NCBI RefSeq assembly: GCF_024206495.1
Contig: NZ_JAMBPQ010000002.1
Location: 248,001 to 312,000, forward strand
Length of the DNA stretch: 64,000 bases
Source of the DNA: Paraburkholderia sp. CNPSo 3272
GTDB taxonomy: Bacteria; Pseudomonadota; Gammaproteobacteria; Burkholderiales; Burkholderiaceae
Reading direction: 5' to 3'
This document shows positions 9,881 through 18,345 of the stretch, in pieces. Each line of letters opens with the position of its first letter. The stretch's first letter is position 1. The notes below the pieces were generated by a model. That model had not been told where the DNA came from, did no database searches, and saw nothing but the letters and a program-made list of their open reading frames with translations. A program made the position numbers and the translations under genes.

Positions 9881-9896
9881 TACTCCCAAAGGACTA
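9881..9896. promoter_or_regulatory. Candidate NarL 7-2-7 site upstream of narG
   Basis: TACTCCC-AA-AGGACTA matches the NarL inverted-heptamer consensus TACYNMT-NN-AKNRGTA at 6 of 7 positions in each arm. It lies about 150 bp before the narG start, just past the narK2 stop. A second, related site is found before narK1. Confidence 0.5.
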
Positions 9897-9903
9897 ATCC
9901 GGT

Positions 9904-11298
9904 TCAGCAAGGCGTGGACGCGTTGCGGCGCGCATAGAAGAACCACGTCACCACCGCGCACACCACATAGAAGCCGATGAAGCACACGAGCGCGCCGACC
10001 GGTGAGCCGGTCATGTCGAGCGACGAGCCAAAGCTCTTCGGAATGAAGAAGCCGCCGTACGCGCCCATCGCGCCCGCGAAGCCGAGCACCGCCGCCGATT
10101 CCTTGCCCGCTTCGGCGAGCGCGCCGCGATGTGCGTCATCACCCTTGCTCTTCGCGGCGCGTTGATGCTGCGTCAGGAAGATCACGGGAATCATGCGGAA
10201 GGTCGAACCGTTGCCGACACCGGTGAGCGCGAACAGCACGACGAACATCGCGAGGAAGCCGGCGAAGCTGCCCTGTGCGCCGCCCAGCGCGCCGCCCGGC
10301 AGGAACGCGATCACACCTATCACCGCGACGATCATCGCGAGGAAGGTCCAGAGCGTGACGCGCGCGCCGCCGAGCCTGTCGGAGATCCAGCCGCCGACGG
10401 GGCGCGTGAGCGCGCCGGCGAGCGGCCCGAGGAAGGCCCATGCAGTCGGGTTGATGGCAGGAAACTCGGCCTTCGTGAGGAGCGCGAGGCCGGCCGAGAA
10501 ACCGATGAACGAACCGAACGTGCCCACATAGAGAAAGCACATGATCCAGTTGTGTGCGCGGCGGAAGATCACGGCCTGCTCGCTGAACGAGGCCTTCGCG
10601 TCGGCGATGTCGTTCATGCCGAACCACGCGGCGAACGAGGAGACGACGATGAGCGGAATCCACACGAAGCCGGCGTTCTGCAGCCAGATGCTGTGCTCGA
10701 CGCCGTCCTTCACGTAGGTGTGCCCGTCGCCGAGCAGGCCGGCGAACACGGCTGTCGAAATGACGATCGGCGTGACGAACTGCACGAGCGAGACGCCGAG
10801 GTTGCCGATGCCTGCATTGAGGCCGGTGGCAAAACCCTTGCGCGCCTTCGGAAAGAAGAAGCTGATGTTCGCCATCGACGAGCTGAAGTTCGCGCCGCCC
10901 AGACCGCACAGCAAGGCGAGCACGAGCAGCGTCGAATACGAGGTGGACGGATCGCGCAGCGCGAAGCCCATACCGATGGCCGGGATCAGCAGACTCGCCG
11001 TTGAGATCGCCGTGAAGCGGCGGCCGCCGAAAATCGGCACGAGAAACGAATAGAAGATGCGCAGCGTGGCGCCCGAAAGCGCGGGCAGCGCCGTGAGCCA
11101 GAAGAGTTCGTTCTTGGTGAAGTGAAAGCCGCCCTTGTCGAGATTGACGACCGTGACGCTCCACAGCGACCACACCACGAACGCCAGCATCAGGGCGGGA
11201 ATCGAAATCCACAGGTTACGGTTGGCGATCTGCTCGCCGGAAGCCTGCCAGAACCGGGTGTTCTCGGGCTCCCATTGGGTCAGGAGATACTTGGACAT
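9904..11298 (-). CDS. narK2: Nitrate/nitrite transporter NarK2 (MFS, NNP family)
   Basis: This is a twelve-helix major-facilitator protein of 464 residues, the length and type of E. coli NarK/NarU. By family it exchanges nitrate for nitrite across the inner membrane, feeding the cytoplasmic active site of NarG and removing its toxic product. Visible NNP signatures are GLGGANFSSSMANISFFFP (about 134-152) followed by the KGFATGLNAGIGNLG motif, with the second signature NGSTFRMIP in the C-terminal half. It is the second of two adjacent narK genes (45 bp after narK1) and lies just upstream of narG, the arrangement known from Pseudomonas narK1K2GHJI. The antiport assignment is inferred from the NarK2 subtype. 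Confidence 0.93.
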   Translation of the reverse strand: MSKYLLTQWEPENTRFWQASGEQIANRNLWISIPALMLAFVVWSLWSVTVVNLDKGGFHFTKNELFWLTALPALSGATLRIFYSFLVPIFGGRRFTAISTASLLIPAIGMGFALRDPSTSYSTLLVLALLCGLGGANFSSSMANISFFFPKARKGFATGLNAGIGNLGVSLVQFVTPIVISTAVFAGLLGDGHTYVKDGVEHSIWLQNAGFVWIPLIVVSSFAAWFGMNDIADAKASFSEQAVIFRRAHNWIMCFLYVGTFGSFIGFSAGLALLTKAEFPAINPTAWAFLGPLAGALTRPVGGWISDRLGGARVTLWTFLAMIVAVIGVIAFLPGGALGGAQGSFAGFLAMFVVLFALTGVGNGSTFRMIPVIFLTQHQRAAKSKGDDAHRGALAEAGKESAAVLGFAGAMGAYGGFFIPKSFGSSLDMTGSPVGALVCFIGFYVVCAVVTWFFYARRNASTPC

Positions 11299-11343
11299 GA
11301 TTGTGCTCGTTCAGTAGGCGCCGCACACGCGGCGCAAGTTGGA

Positions 11344-12669
11344 TTATTCGGAGTACGTGGTTTCCTTCGGCGCCGGCGGCGCGGCTCGAATCTTGTGCGC
11401 AAGCTTCGCGCTGCCGTGGGCGAGCGCTTCGGGGCGGAACGAAAAGTGCATGAACAGCAGGCTCACCAGGGTGGCGCCGAACATCAACATGAAGCAGGTG
11501 GTACGCACGCCCGTGAGGTCGACGAGCAGGCCGAACAGGATCGGCAGCACGAAGCCCGCGAGGCCGCCCGCCAGCCCCACGACGCCGGAGACAGCGCCGA
11601 TGTTGTCGGTGTACTCGTCGCCGATGAACTTGAAGACCGAGGCCTTGCCCACCGCCATCGCAATGCCGACGACGAACATCAGCACCGTGTAGAACACCGG
11701 TCCCGTGCTGATATGCAGACCGAGCGGGCCATGCGCGCTGTGGATCGTGAAGTCGGTCGGCGGATAGCTCAGCAGGAAGAAGCACGCGAGCGCGACCCAC
11801 ATCACGGCCCACGTCGTGCGATACGCGCCATAGCGGTCGGAGAGCCAACCGCCTAGCGCACGCAGCACGCCGCCGGGCAGCGAGAAGCACGCAGCGAGAA
11901 ACGCGGCCTGCTCGATGCCGAAGCCGTACTGGTTCACGTAGTACTGCGGCATCCACAGCGACAGGCCGACATAGCCGCCGAACACCACCGAGTAGTACTG
12001 CGCATAGCGCAGCACGCGCGGGTCGGCGAGCACGCGCATCTGGCTCGCTACGCTCTGGGTGCCAGGCACGCGGTGCGCCGGGTTGCTCGCGGAGAACATC
12101 CAGAACAGCAGCGCGGTCGCGAGCATCGCAACGGCATAGACCTTCGGCACGATGGTCCACGTGCCGGCCGCGACGATCAGCACCGGCGCCACGAACTTGT
12201 TGAGTGCGGCGCCCGAATTGCCCGCGCCGAAGATGCCCATGGCGAGCCCCTGGCGCGACTTCGGAAACCAGCGCGCGACATAGGGCGTGCCGACCGAGAA
12301 CGATGCGCCGGCGAACCCGACGAACAGGCCGAGCGTGAGGAATTGCCACAGTTGCGTCGCGTACGTGACGAGCCAGATCGGCACGACGGTCACGAGCATG
12401 GTGATGAAGAAGACGATGCGCCCGCCGAAGCGGTCGGTCCAGATGCCGAGCGGCACGCGGGCGAGCGAGCCGGTGAGCACGGGCATCGCGGCAATCAGGC
12501 CGAATTCGGTATCGGTGAGGTGAAGCTGTTTTTTGAGCGGAATGCCGAGGATCGCGAACATCATCCAGACGGCAAAGCAGATCGTGAACGCGAAGGTGCT
12601 CGAACCCAGCACGCGCCAGGCTCGGCTATCGGCTACAGGTTCCGCCTGCGGGGATGGGGCGGCTTTCAT
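11344..12669 (-). CDS. narK1: Nitrate transporter NarK1 (MFS, NNP family)
   Basis: This is a twelve-helix major-facilitator protein of 441 residues, shorter than and clearly different from NarK2. It has the NNP-type motifs FAGASFSVGTPYVARWFP and QGLAMGIFGAGNSGAALN in helices 4-5. By analogy to Paracoccus and Pseudomonas, NarK1 is the proton-coupled nitrate importer that starts respiration before nitrite accumulates. It is the first gene of the nar operon. Its ribosome-binding site lies in one arm of a perfect inverted repeat (12678-12706), and a NarL-like site lies about 95-110 bp upstream. The substrate and mode of coupling are inferred from subtype and context. Confidence 0.92.
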   Translation of the reverse strand: MKAAPSPQAEPVADSRAWRVLGSSTFAFTICFAVWMMFAILGIPLKKQLHLTDTEFGLIAAMPVLTGSLARVPLGIWTDRFGGRIVFFITMLVTVVPIWLVTYATQLWQFLTLGLFVGFAGASFSVGTPYVARWFPKSRQGLAMGIFGAGNSGAALNKFVAPVLIVAAGTWTIVPKVYAVAMLATALLFWMFSASNPAHRVPGTQSVASQMRVLADPRVLRYAQYYSVVFGGYVGLSLWMPQYYVNQYGFGIEQAAFLAACFSLPGGVLRALGGWLSDRYGAYRTTWAVMWVALACFFLLSYPPTDFTIHSAHGPLGLHISTGPVFYTVLMFVVGIAMAVGKASVFKFIGDEYTDNIGAVSGVVGLAGGLAGFVLPILFGLLVDLTGVRTTCFMLMFGATLVSLLFMHFSFRPEALAHGSAKLAHKIRAAPPAPKETTYSE

Positions 12670-12677
12670 GAATTTCC

Positions 12678-12706
12678 CTCTTGTCGTTTAGTTGACGTGA
12701 CAAGAG
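12678..12706 (-). promoter_or_regulatory. Hairpin/inverted repeat over the narK1 ribosome-binding site
   Basis: On the minus strand CTCTTGTC and GACAAGAG form a perfect 8-bp inverted repeat with a 13-nt spacer. The downstream arm merges with the Shine-Dalgarno sequence (AGAGGGA) 6 bp before the narK1 ATG. It may be an RNA stem that hides the ribosome-binding site or a protein operator; the sequence cannot decide. Confidence 0.5.
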
Positions 12707-12763
12707 TAGGAAAGACGAAAGGTGCGGACTATTCTCCGCAGGGAGTGCGCGACGATGCGCCAC

Positions 12764-12779
12764 TAGAACTTAAGGAGTA
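12764..12779 (-). promoter_or_regulatory. Candidate NarL 7-2-7 site upstream of narK1
   Basis: On the minus strand TACTCCT-TA-AGTTCTA has a perfect NarL heptamer (7/7) followed, after 2 nt, by an inverted heptamer matching at 5 of 7 positions. It lies about 95-110 bp before the narK1 start. I found no convincing FNR/ANR box (TTGAT-N4-ATCAA) in 12670-12916. Confidence 0.45.
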
Positions 12780-12855
12780 GTACCGGGGGAACGAGTTGGC
12801 GCGGAAGAAAGATCGCATGCATGCGAACGCGCCGGAGAGCAATAAGATTAATTCG

Positions 12856-12889
12856 AAAAGCCGTAGCGTGTCATGAAACACGCTACGGC
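12856..12889 (-). terminator. Rho-independent terminator of purU
   Basis: An 11-bp perfect stem (GCCGTAGCGTG/CACGCTACGGC) with an 8-nt loop is followed on the minus strand by TTTT. It is located 28 bp past the purU stop and isolates purU from the nar promoter region. Confidence 0.85.
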
Positions 12890-12916
12890 ATGGTGTCGCA
12901 CGCGATCAACGAAAGA

Positions 12917-13786
12917 TCAGCGGAACACGACCGTCTTGTGCCCGTTGAGCACGATGCGATGCTCCACGTGCCACTTCACCGCGCGCGCGAGCGTCACGCA
13001 TTCCACGTCGCGGCCAATGGCGGTGAGCTGATCCGGCGTCATGTTGTGATCCACGCGCTCGACTTCCTGCTCGATGATCGGCCCTTCGTCGAGATCGGAC
13101 GTCACATAGTGCGCCGTGGCGCCGATCAGCTTCACACCGCGATCGAACGCCTGGTAGTACGGCTTCGCGCCCTTGAAGCTCGGCAGGAACGAATGGTGGA
13201 TGTTGATCGCGCGGCCTTCGAGCGCCTTGCAAAGCTGCGGCGAGAGAATCTGCATGTAGCGCGCGAGCACCACCAGATCGGCGCCTTCGCGGTTCACCAC
13301 TTCGAGCACGCGCGCTTCCTGCGCGGCCTTGTCGGCCTCAGTGCCGCCGAGCAGCGGGAAGTGATGGAACGGAACGTTGTAGCTCGCGGCGAGCTGATAG
13401 AAGTCCTTGTGATTCGAGATGATCGCCGGAATCTCGATAGGCAGCTGGCCGGTGCGATAGCGGAACAGCAGGTCGTTCAGGCAATGGCCGATCTTCGAGA
13501 CCATGATGATGACGCGCGGCTTCACGTTCGCGTCATGCAGCTCCCAGCGCATGCCGAACTCCTGCGCGAGCGGTTCGAACGCGCTGCGCAGTCCGTCGAG
13601 GCCCGGGTCGCCGCCCACTTGCTGGAAATGCACGCGCATGAAGAACTCGCCCGTGTGGCTGTCGCCGAACTGGGCCGAGTCGAGAATATTGCTGCCGCGC
13701 TCGAACAGAAAGCCCGATACGGCATGCACGATGCCAGGCCGGTCGGCGCACGACAGTTTGAGGATGAAGCTGTGATCGGTCGACAT
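12917..13786 (-). CDS. purU: Formyltetrahydrofolate deformylase PurU
   Basis: This cytoplasmic hydrolase converts 10-formyl-THF to formate and THF, supplying formate for purine synthesis and balancing the one-carbon pool. It has 289 residues from the chosen ATG (MSTDHSFILK). An N-terminal ACT domain (about 6-85, starting CADRPGIVHAV) precedes a formyltransferase domain with the catalytic Asn-His region INIHHSFLPSF and the catalytic Asp in TSDLDEGPI. A TTG seven codons upstream is an alternative start, but the ATG is better conserved and has GGGAG 11 nt upstream. It ends at its own terminator and appears monocistronic. Confidence 0.95.
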   Translation of the reverse strand: MSTDHSFILKLSCADRPGIVHAVSGFLFERGSNILDSAQFGDSHTGEFFMRVHFQQVGGDPGLDGLRSAFEPLAQEFGMRWELHDANVKPRVIIMVSKIGHCLNDLLFRYRTGQLPIEIPAIISNHKDFYQLAASYNVPFHHFPLLGGTEADKAAQEARVLEVVNREGADLVVLARYMQILSPQLCKALEGRAINIHHSFLPSFKGAKPYYQAFDRGVKLIGATAHYVTSDLDEGPIIEQEVERVDHNMTPDQLTAIGRDVECVTLARAVKWHVEHRIVLNGHKTVVFR

Positions 13787-13861
13787 GACCTTGGTAACTC
13801 CCGTCAATACTTTGGTGTGTCTAAAAGGGCTTTGGGCTTTGCTAAAAGAACCGGCGCCCTT

Positions 13862-14773
13862 TCACAGCGTCGGCGGTTCGAAGATCGCGGCAATGCCCTC
13901 GCACGCGTCTTCGTCTATCCATCGGCGGCGCAGCAGGCAGTCGAGCGTCGCGAGGCTCGCGTCCACCGTCATCGCGCCCTCCTCGATCCAGCGCGCGGCT
14001 TCGTCGATGCGCGCGAGGCGATGCTCGCCCACTTCGCCGTCCTGGTTGTGCGGCACGAAGTCGGCCGGGAGCACGAGATCGTAGATGAAGATCTGCTCGG
14101 CCTGCGTGCCTTCCGGCAGCGACTGCAGCACGTGCACGGTGCGGCCCGCGCGCGCCTCGCGCGCCAGCTCCTCGGCAATGCCCGCCTCTTCCCAGCATTC
14201 CTTCACGAGCGTGGCTTCGATCCCGAAGCCCCAGCCGATGCCGCCCGCCACGACGTTGTCGAGCATGCCCGGGTCGGTGGCCTTGGTGTCGCTGCGCCGC
14301 GCGATCCACAATTGCGGCGCGCCGGCCGCACCCAAGCCGGCCGCACCTGAGCCGGTCGCACCTGAGCCGGCCGCACCTGAATCGTATTCTACGACGCCGT
14401 TCAGATGCACCGCGTACGTCATCGTGCCGAAGAAGCGCGAGGCCGCGCGTTCGATAAAGGCGAGCGGCGGCGCGTCGAAGGCATTGCGGATCGCGTAGGT
14501 TTCGTGGCGCCAGCCCGGAATGCACCCTTCCGCCGCGAGTGCGCCGATCACCGAGCCGAGCGCCGCGCTGCGCGCCTCGACGCTATCGAAGTGCGGGGCA
14601 AGCGTCACGCGGGCGCTATGCGCATCGCCGTCGATTTCGAATACGTCGGGCCAGCGTGCGAGCAGCGCCACGTCGTTCTCCCGTATCCAGCCCACGCGCT
14701 CGTCACCGATATGAAACGGCAGATGCGCGCCGGCATCGAAGCGCCGTGCGTCGGTAATGCAAGGCAATGTCAT
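13862..14773 (-). CDS. DUF4743/NUDIX hydrolase
   Basis: This protein has 303 residues. An N-terminal DUF4743-type domain (about 1-125) precedes a NUDIX domain, as in the thiamine-pyrophosphokinase-associated and plant Nudix 20/24-like hydrolases that act on (oxidised) thiamine diphosphate analogues. The Nudix box spans about 177-199 and keeps the metal-binding core KECWEEAG, but the upstream Glu of the canonical GX5E is replaced (GWGFG). Residues 132-151 between the domains are four copies of a five-residue unit (SGAAG, SGATG, SGAAG, LGAAG), encoded by a 15-bp tandem repeat. It sits 18 bp upstream of a stretch leading to lysE but belongs to no obvious pathway here. The substrate is unknown. 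Confidence 0.8.
   Translation of the reverse strand: MTLPCITDARRFDAGAHLPFHIGDERVGWIRENDVALLARWPDVFEIDGDAHSARVTLAPHFDSVEARSAALGSVIGALAAEGCIPGWRHETYAIRNAFDAPPLAFIERAASRFFGTMTYAVHLNGVVEYDSGAAGSGATGSGAAGLGAAGAPQLWIARRSDTKATDPGMLDNVVAGGIGWGFGIEATLVKECWEEAGIAEELAREARAGRTVHVLQSLPEGTQAEQIFIYDLVLPADFVPHNQDGEVGEHRLARIDEAARWIEEGAMTVDASLATLDCLLRRRWIDEDACEGIAAIFEPPTL
14321..14380 (-). repeat. In-frame 15-bp tandem repeat inside the NUDIX gene
   Basis: Four direct 15-bp units are present (14321-14335, 14336-14350, 14351-14365, 14366-14380); on the coding strand the main unit reads TCAGGTGCGGCCGGC. They encode the linker repeat (S/L)GA(A/T)G. Fourteen of these bases recur in the intergenic repeat at 26301-26342. 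Confidence 0.9.
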
Positions 14774-14791
14774 CGATCAGGACTCCGTATA

Positions 14792-15406
14792 TCAGTCGCG
14801 CAAGGCGACGCGAATGCCGATGGCGATGAAGGTGATGCCGGCGAGCCGGTCGAGCCACACGCCCGCGCGCGGGCGGCGCTTCAGCCAGCCGCCGATCGTG
14901 CCCGCGCACAGCCCAAAGAGGGAGAACACGACGACCGTCTGCGCCATGAACACGAGGCCGAGCTCGAGCATCTGCAGCGTAACGTGCTGCGCGCCATGCG
15001 GGTCGACGAACTGCGGCAGGAACACGACGAAGAACAGCGTCACCTTCGGATTCATGATGTTGCCGAGCACGCTCTGGCGAAAGATCGCGGAGAGCGGCTG
15101 GCGCGGCTTGTCGCCGGCGGCGGCGAGGCCCTGGCTGCGCAGCGCCTTCACGCCGATCCACACGAGATACGCGGCGCCCGCGAGCTTGAGGATCTGGAAC
15201 GCGAGCGGCGAAGAACGCAGCACGGCGGCCACGCCGAGTGCCGCGAGCGTGGTGTGGAACGTCACGCCCGCGGCGAAACCCGCCGCGGCCACGAGCCCGG
15301 CGGCGCGGCCCTGCGAAATGCCGCGCGCGAGCACCTGGAGATTGTCGGGACCGGGCGCGAACGTGATGGCGATGGAGGTGGCGAGAAAGAGCGCGAAATT
15401 CGGCAT
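14792..15406 (-). CDS. LysE/RhtB family amino-acid exporter
   Basis: This is an inner-membrane protein of 204 residues with six hydrophobic segments, the normal size for the LysE/RhtB superfamily, which exports amino acids or their analogues. The N-terminal family signature FAPGPDNLQVLARGISQG (about 17-34) and the NPKVTLFFVVFLPQF motif (about 119-133) are clear. It lies between a NUDIX gene and apt on the same strand, with 18 and 35 bp gaps, which does not identify the substrate. I cannot tell whether it exports threonine, homoserine lactone, lysine or another compound. Confidence 0.9.
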   Translation of the reverse strand: MPNFALFLATSIAITFAPGPDNLQVLARGISQGRAAGLVAAAGFAAGVTFHTTLAALGVAAVLRSSPLAFQILKLAGAAYLVWIGVKALRSQGLAAAGDKPRQPLSAIFRQSVLGNIMNPKVTLFFVVFLPQFVDPHGAQHVTLQMLELGLVFMAQTVVVFSLFGLCAGTIGGWLKRRPRAGVWLDRLAGITFIAIGIRVALRD

Positions 15407-15441
15407 GAGATCGACTCGTGACGGTGGGCGTTCGGGTTGTT

Positions 15442-16008
15442 TCAGTGGCCGCCGAAAGCGGTTACGGTGAAGAGCGGCAGGCCGGCATCGGTGAGCAGCT
15501 TCGAGCCGCCCAGATCCGGCAGGTCGATTATCGCGGCGCCCTCCACCACGCTCGCGCCGAGGCGTTCGAGCAGCAGCTTGCCGGCCATCATGGTGCCGCC
15601 GGTGGCGATCAGGTCGTCGACGATCACGACGCGGTCGCCCTTGCTGCAGGCATCCTCGTGAATCTCGACGGTCGCTTCGCCGTATTCGAGCTTGTAGGTC
15701 TCGGAAACCGTCTTGTACGGCAGCTTGCCGATCTTGCGGATCGGAATGAAGCCCACGTTCAGCTCATACGCGACGATCGGGCCGATGATGAAACCGCGCG
15801 CGTCGAGCCCCGCCACGTAGTCGAGCTTCGCATCGACATAGCGCTCGACGAACAGGTCGATCAGCACGCGCAGGCCCTTCGGATGGCCGATGAGCGGCGT
15901 GATATCGCGGAACTGCACTCCCGGCGCAGGCCAGTCGGGCACCGTGCGGATCAGGCTGTTCACGAACTGGGCGGCTTCAGCGCTCGGGTTCGCAGGTGCG
16001 TTGGACAT
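15442..16008 (-). CDS. apt: Adenine phosphoribosyltransferase
   Basis: This cytoplasmic purine-salvage enzyme converts adenine and PRPP to AMP and pyrophosphate. It has 188 residues. The type I phosphoribosyltransferase PRPP loop [14 protein letters not shown] (about 128-141) and the Apt-type [10 protein letters not shown] segment (about 65-74) are present. The start ATG is preceded by a good ribosome-binding site (GGAG, 5 nt). It is encoded with the genes downstream on the minus strand and 96 bp after kefB. Confidence 0.95.
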   Translation of the reverse strand: MSNAPANPSAEAAQFVNSLIRTVPDWPAPGVQFRDITPLIGHPKGLRVLIDLFVERYVDAKLDYVAGLDARGFIIGPIVAYELNVGFIPIRKIGKLPYKTVSETYKLEYGEATVEIHEDACSKGDRVVIVDDLIATGGTMMAGKLLLERLGASVVEGAAIIDLPDLGGSKLLTDAGLPLFTVTAFGGH

Positions 16009-16104
16009 GATTTCTCCGGGTAGTGACTAGATAAGAACGGTAGAGTTATTTAAACGGGGCTGGACCGCTTGGCGCGGTCTCGCGATCGCGCGAACGACGG
16101 CGTA

Positions 16105-18120
16105 TCAGGCCGCCGCCGCGCCCGCGCCGGCCGCACCAGGCTTGCGATGCCGCGAAAGCCGCTCCTCGGCCTGAGCGAGCTGCTCGGGCAGACCGCGCAG
16201 CACGACGATGTCGGCCTCGCGCAGTTTGGTCGATGGGTCCGGTTCCACGCCGCGAATGCCGTGGCGGCGAATCGCCGTCACCTCGACGCCAAGCTCGTAC
16301 AGGCCCAGTTCCGCGAGCGTGCGGCCCACGGCGTCGGCGCGCTCGTCGACCGGTACGGATTGTAGCCGCACCTGCTCGTGACCGTCCTCGCCTACATCGT
16401 CGGTGCCGTGGAAGTAGCCGCGCAGGAGGCTGTAGCGCTCGTCGCGCAGTTCTTCCACGCGGCGCACCACGCGGCGCATCGGCACGCCCATCAGCACCAG
16501 CATGTGCGAGGCGAGCATCAGGCTGCCTTCCACGATCTCCGGAATCACCTCGGTCGCGCCCGCGGCGAGCAGGCGTTCGAGATCGGCGTCGTCCACCGTG
16601 CGCACGATCACGGGCAAGGTGGGCTCCAGCTCGTGAATGTGATGGAGCACCCGAAACGCCGATTGCGTATTGGCATAGGTGATCGCCACCGCGGCCGCGC
16701 GATGGATGCCCGCCGCGACGAGCGACTCGCGCCGCGCCGCGTCGCCGAACACCACCGACTCGCCCGCCGCCGCGGCCGCCGCCACGCGGTCGGGGTCGAG
16801 GTCCAGCGCGACGTACGAAAGGCCTTCATATTCGAGCATGCGCGCGAGGTTCTGCCCCGCACGGCCGTAGCCGCAGACGATCACATGGCCGCTTTGCTTG
16901 ATGCTTTGCGTGGCGATGCGCGTCATCATCAGCGACTGCTGCATCCATTCAGTAGAGGAGAGGCGTAGCACGATGCGGTCGGCGTTCTGGATCAGGAACG
17001 GCGCGGCGAGCATCGACAGCAGCATGGCCGCGAGGATGGCCTGGAGCAGCGTGGCGTCGACCAGATGCTTGTCGAGAATGAGGTTCAGCAGCACGAAGCC
17101 GAACTCGCCGGCCTGCGCGAGACCGAGACCCGTGCGCATGGCCACGCCCGGCGAAGCGCCGAAAATACGCGTGAGCGCCGTGATGAGCACGGCCTTCATC
17201 ACGACCGGCCCGAGGAAGAACGCCGCCACCATGATGGGGTGCTGCCAGATCACGTGCGGGTTGAGCAGCATGCCCGTGGTCACGAAGAAAAGGCCGAGCA
17301 GCACGTCGCGAAACGGCTTGATGTCCTCTTCCACCTGGTGCCTGTACGGCGTCTCGGCGATCAGCATGCCCGCGATGAAGGCGCCGAGCGCGAGCGAGAG
17401 GCCGAACTTGTCGGTGATGAACGCGGCGCCCAGCGTGACGAGCAGCACGTTGAGCACGAACAGTTCCTGCGAGCGGCGGCGCGCGACCACGTTGAACCAG
17501 CGCGTCATGAACTTCTGCCCGACGATGAGCAGAATGCCGAGCGCGAGCACGATCTTCACGGCCGCCGTGCCGAGCGACTCGACGAGCGACGCCGACGAGC
17601 CGCCGAACGCCGCGATCACGATGAGAAGCGGCACCACGGCCAGATCCTGGAACAGCAGCACGCCGAGAATGTTGCGGCCATGCTCCGATTCGATCTCGAG
17701 CCGCTCGGAAAGCATCTTGCTGACGATGGCCGTGGACGACATGGCGAGCGCGCCGCCCAGCGCCACGCAGGCCTGCCACGTGATATGCACCCACGGTTCC
17801 AGCACGAGCCCGAGCCCGAGCGCCACGACGATCGTGCCCATCACCTGCGAAAGCCCGAGTCCGAACACGGCGTGGCGCATGGCGCGCAGCTTCGAGAGCG
17901 AAAACTCGAGGCCGATGGAGAACATCAGGAACACGACGCCGAACTCGGCCAGGTTCTGCGCGCCATGCGTGTCCGGCACGATGCCGAGCGAGCGCGGGCC
18001 CACGAGAATGCCCACCGTGAGGTAGCCGAGCATCGGCGGCAGATTCAGATAACGAAACAGCACGACGCCAACCACCGAGGCGAGCAGCAGGAACAGCGTC
18101 ATTTCCAGCGGGGAGATCAT
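16105..18120 (-). CDS. kefB: KefB/KefC-type cation:proton antiporter with RCK domain
   Basis: This is an inner-membrane protein of 671 residues in the CPA2 family. The first about 385 residues hold a dozen hydrophobic segments with CPA2 motifs (SSTAIVSKML, LLFQDLAVVPLL). A cytosolic TrkA-N/RCK nucleotide-binding domain follows, with the GxGxxG loop VIVCGYGRAGQNLARML, and then a TrkA-C domain (about 580-655) and a short Ala/Gly tail. Such proteins release K+ in exchange for H+ and can respond to electrophile stress through glutathione adducts. No kefF/kefG ancillary gene is next to it, so true Kef function is uncertain; a general Na+/K+:H+ antiporter with RCK gating fits equally well. Confidence 0.88.
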   Translation of the reverse strand: MISPLEMTLFLLLASVVGVVLFRYLNLPPMLGYLTVGILVGPRSLGIVPDTHGAQNLAEFGVVFLMFSIGLEFSLSKLRAMRHAVFGLGLSQVMGTIVVALGLGLVLEPWVHITWQACVALGGALAMSSTAIVSKMLSERLEIESEHGRNILGVLLFQDLAVVPLLIVIAAFGGSSASLVESLGTAAVKIVLALGILLIVGQKFMTRWFNVVARRRSQELFVLNVLLVTLGAAFITDKFGLSLALGAFIAGMLIAETPYRHQVEEDIKPFRDVLLGLFFVTTGMLLNPHVIWQHPIMVAAFFLGPVVMKAVLITALTRIFGASPGVAMRTGLGLAQAGEFGFVLLNLILDKHLVDATLLQAILAAMLLSMLAAPFLIQNADRIVLRLSSTEWMQQSLMMTRIATQSIKQSGHVIVCGYGRAGQNLARMLEYEGLSYVALDLDPDRVAAAAAAGESVVFGDAARRESLVAAGIHRAAAVAITYANTQSAFRVLHHIHELEPTLPVIVRTVDDADLERLLAAGATEVIPEIVEGSLMLASHMLVLMGVPMRRVVRRVEELRDERYSLLRGYFHGTDDVGEDGHEQVRLQSVPVDERADAVGRTLAELGLYELGVEVTAIRRHGIRGVEPDPSTKLREADIVVLRGLPEQLAQAEERLSRHRKPGAAGAGAAAA

Positions 18121-18333
18121 CGTGTGAAGCGTCCTCGTTCGTCTGCGTCGTTACCGGCGATGCAAATTCTGCCCTGCGCCGGGTCAATCATCGACGCCAG
18201 GGCGGCTAAGGCCTGTTTACATTAATAACGGGCTAAATGGGAAGGGCTACGGAGAAACGGCTGGGCAAGCCCGGCGGCTCGCGCACGGGGTTTTGGCGCT
18301 GGGGGCGCCGGCGCGGCGCGCAGACGCCTTTGC

Positions 18334-18339
18334 TATACT
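18334..18339 (+). promoter_or_regulatory. Possible -10 box upstream of kdsD
   Basis: TATACT lies only 7 bp before the kdsD ATG, without a convincing -35 element. If used, the mRNA would have almost no 5' leader. The divergent kefB gene begins 214 bp upstream. Confidence 0.25.
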
Positions 18340-18345
18340 CCGCGG

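Noticed and set aside
12670..12916. Possible FNR/ANR box controlling the nar operon.
   Set aside because: The best candidate, around TTGACGTGACAA, does not fit TTGAT-N4-ATCAA in spacing or arms. Oxygen control is expected but not shown by the sequence.
13787..13807. A TTG start extending PurU by seven residues.
   Set aside because: The ATG at 13786 matches family N-termini and has an acceptable ribosome-binding site; the TTG has none.
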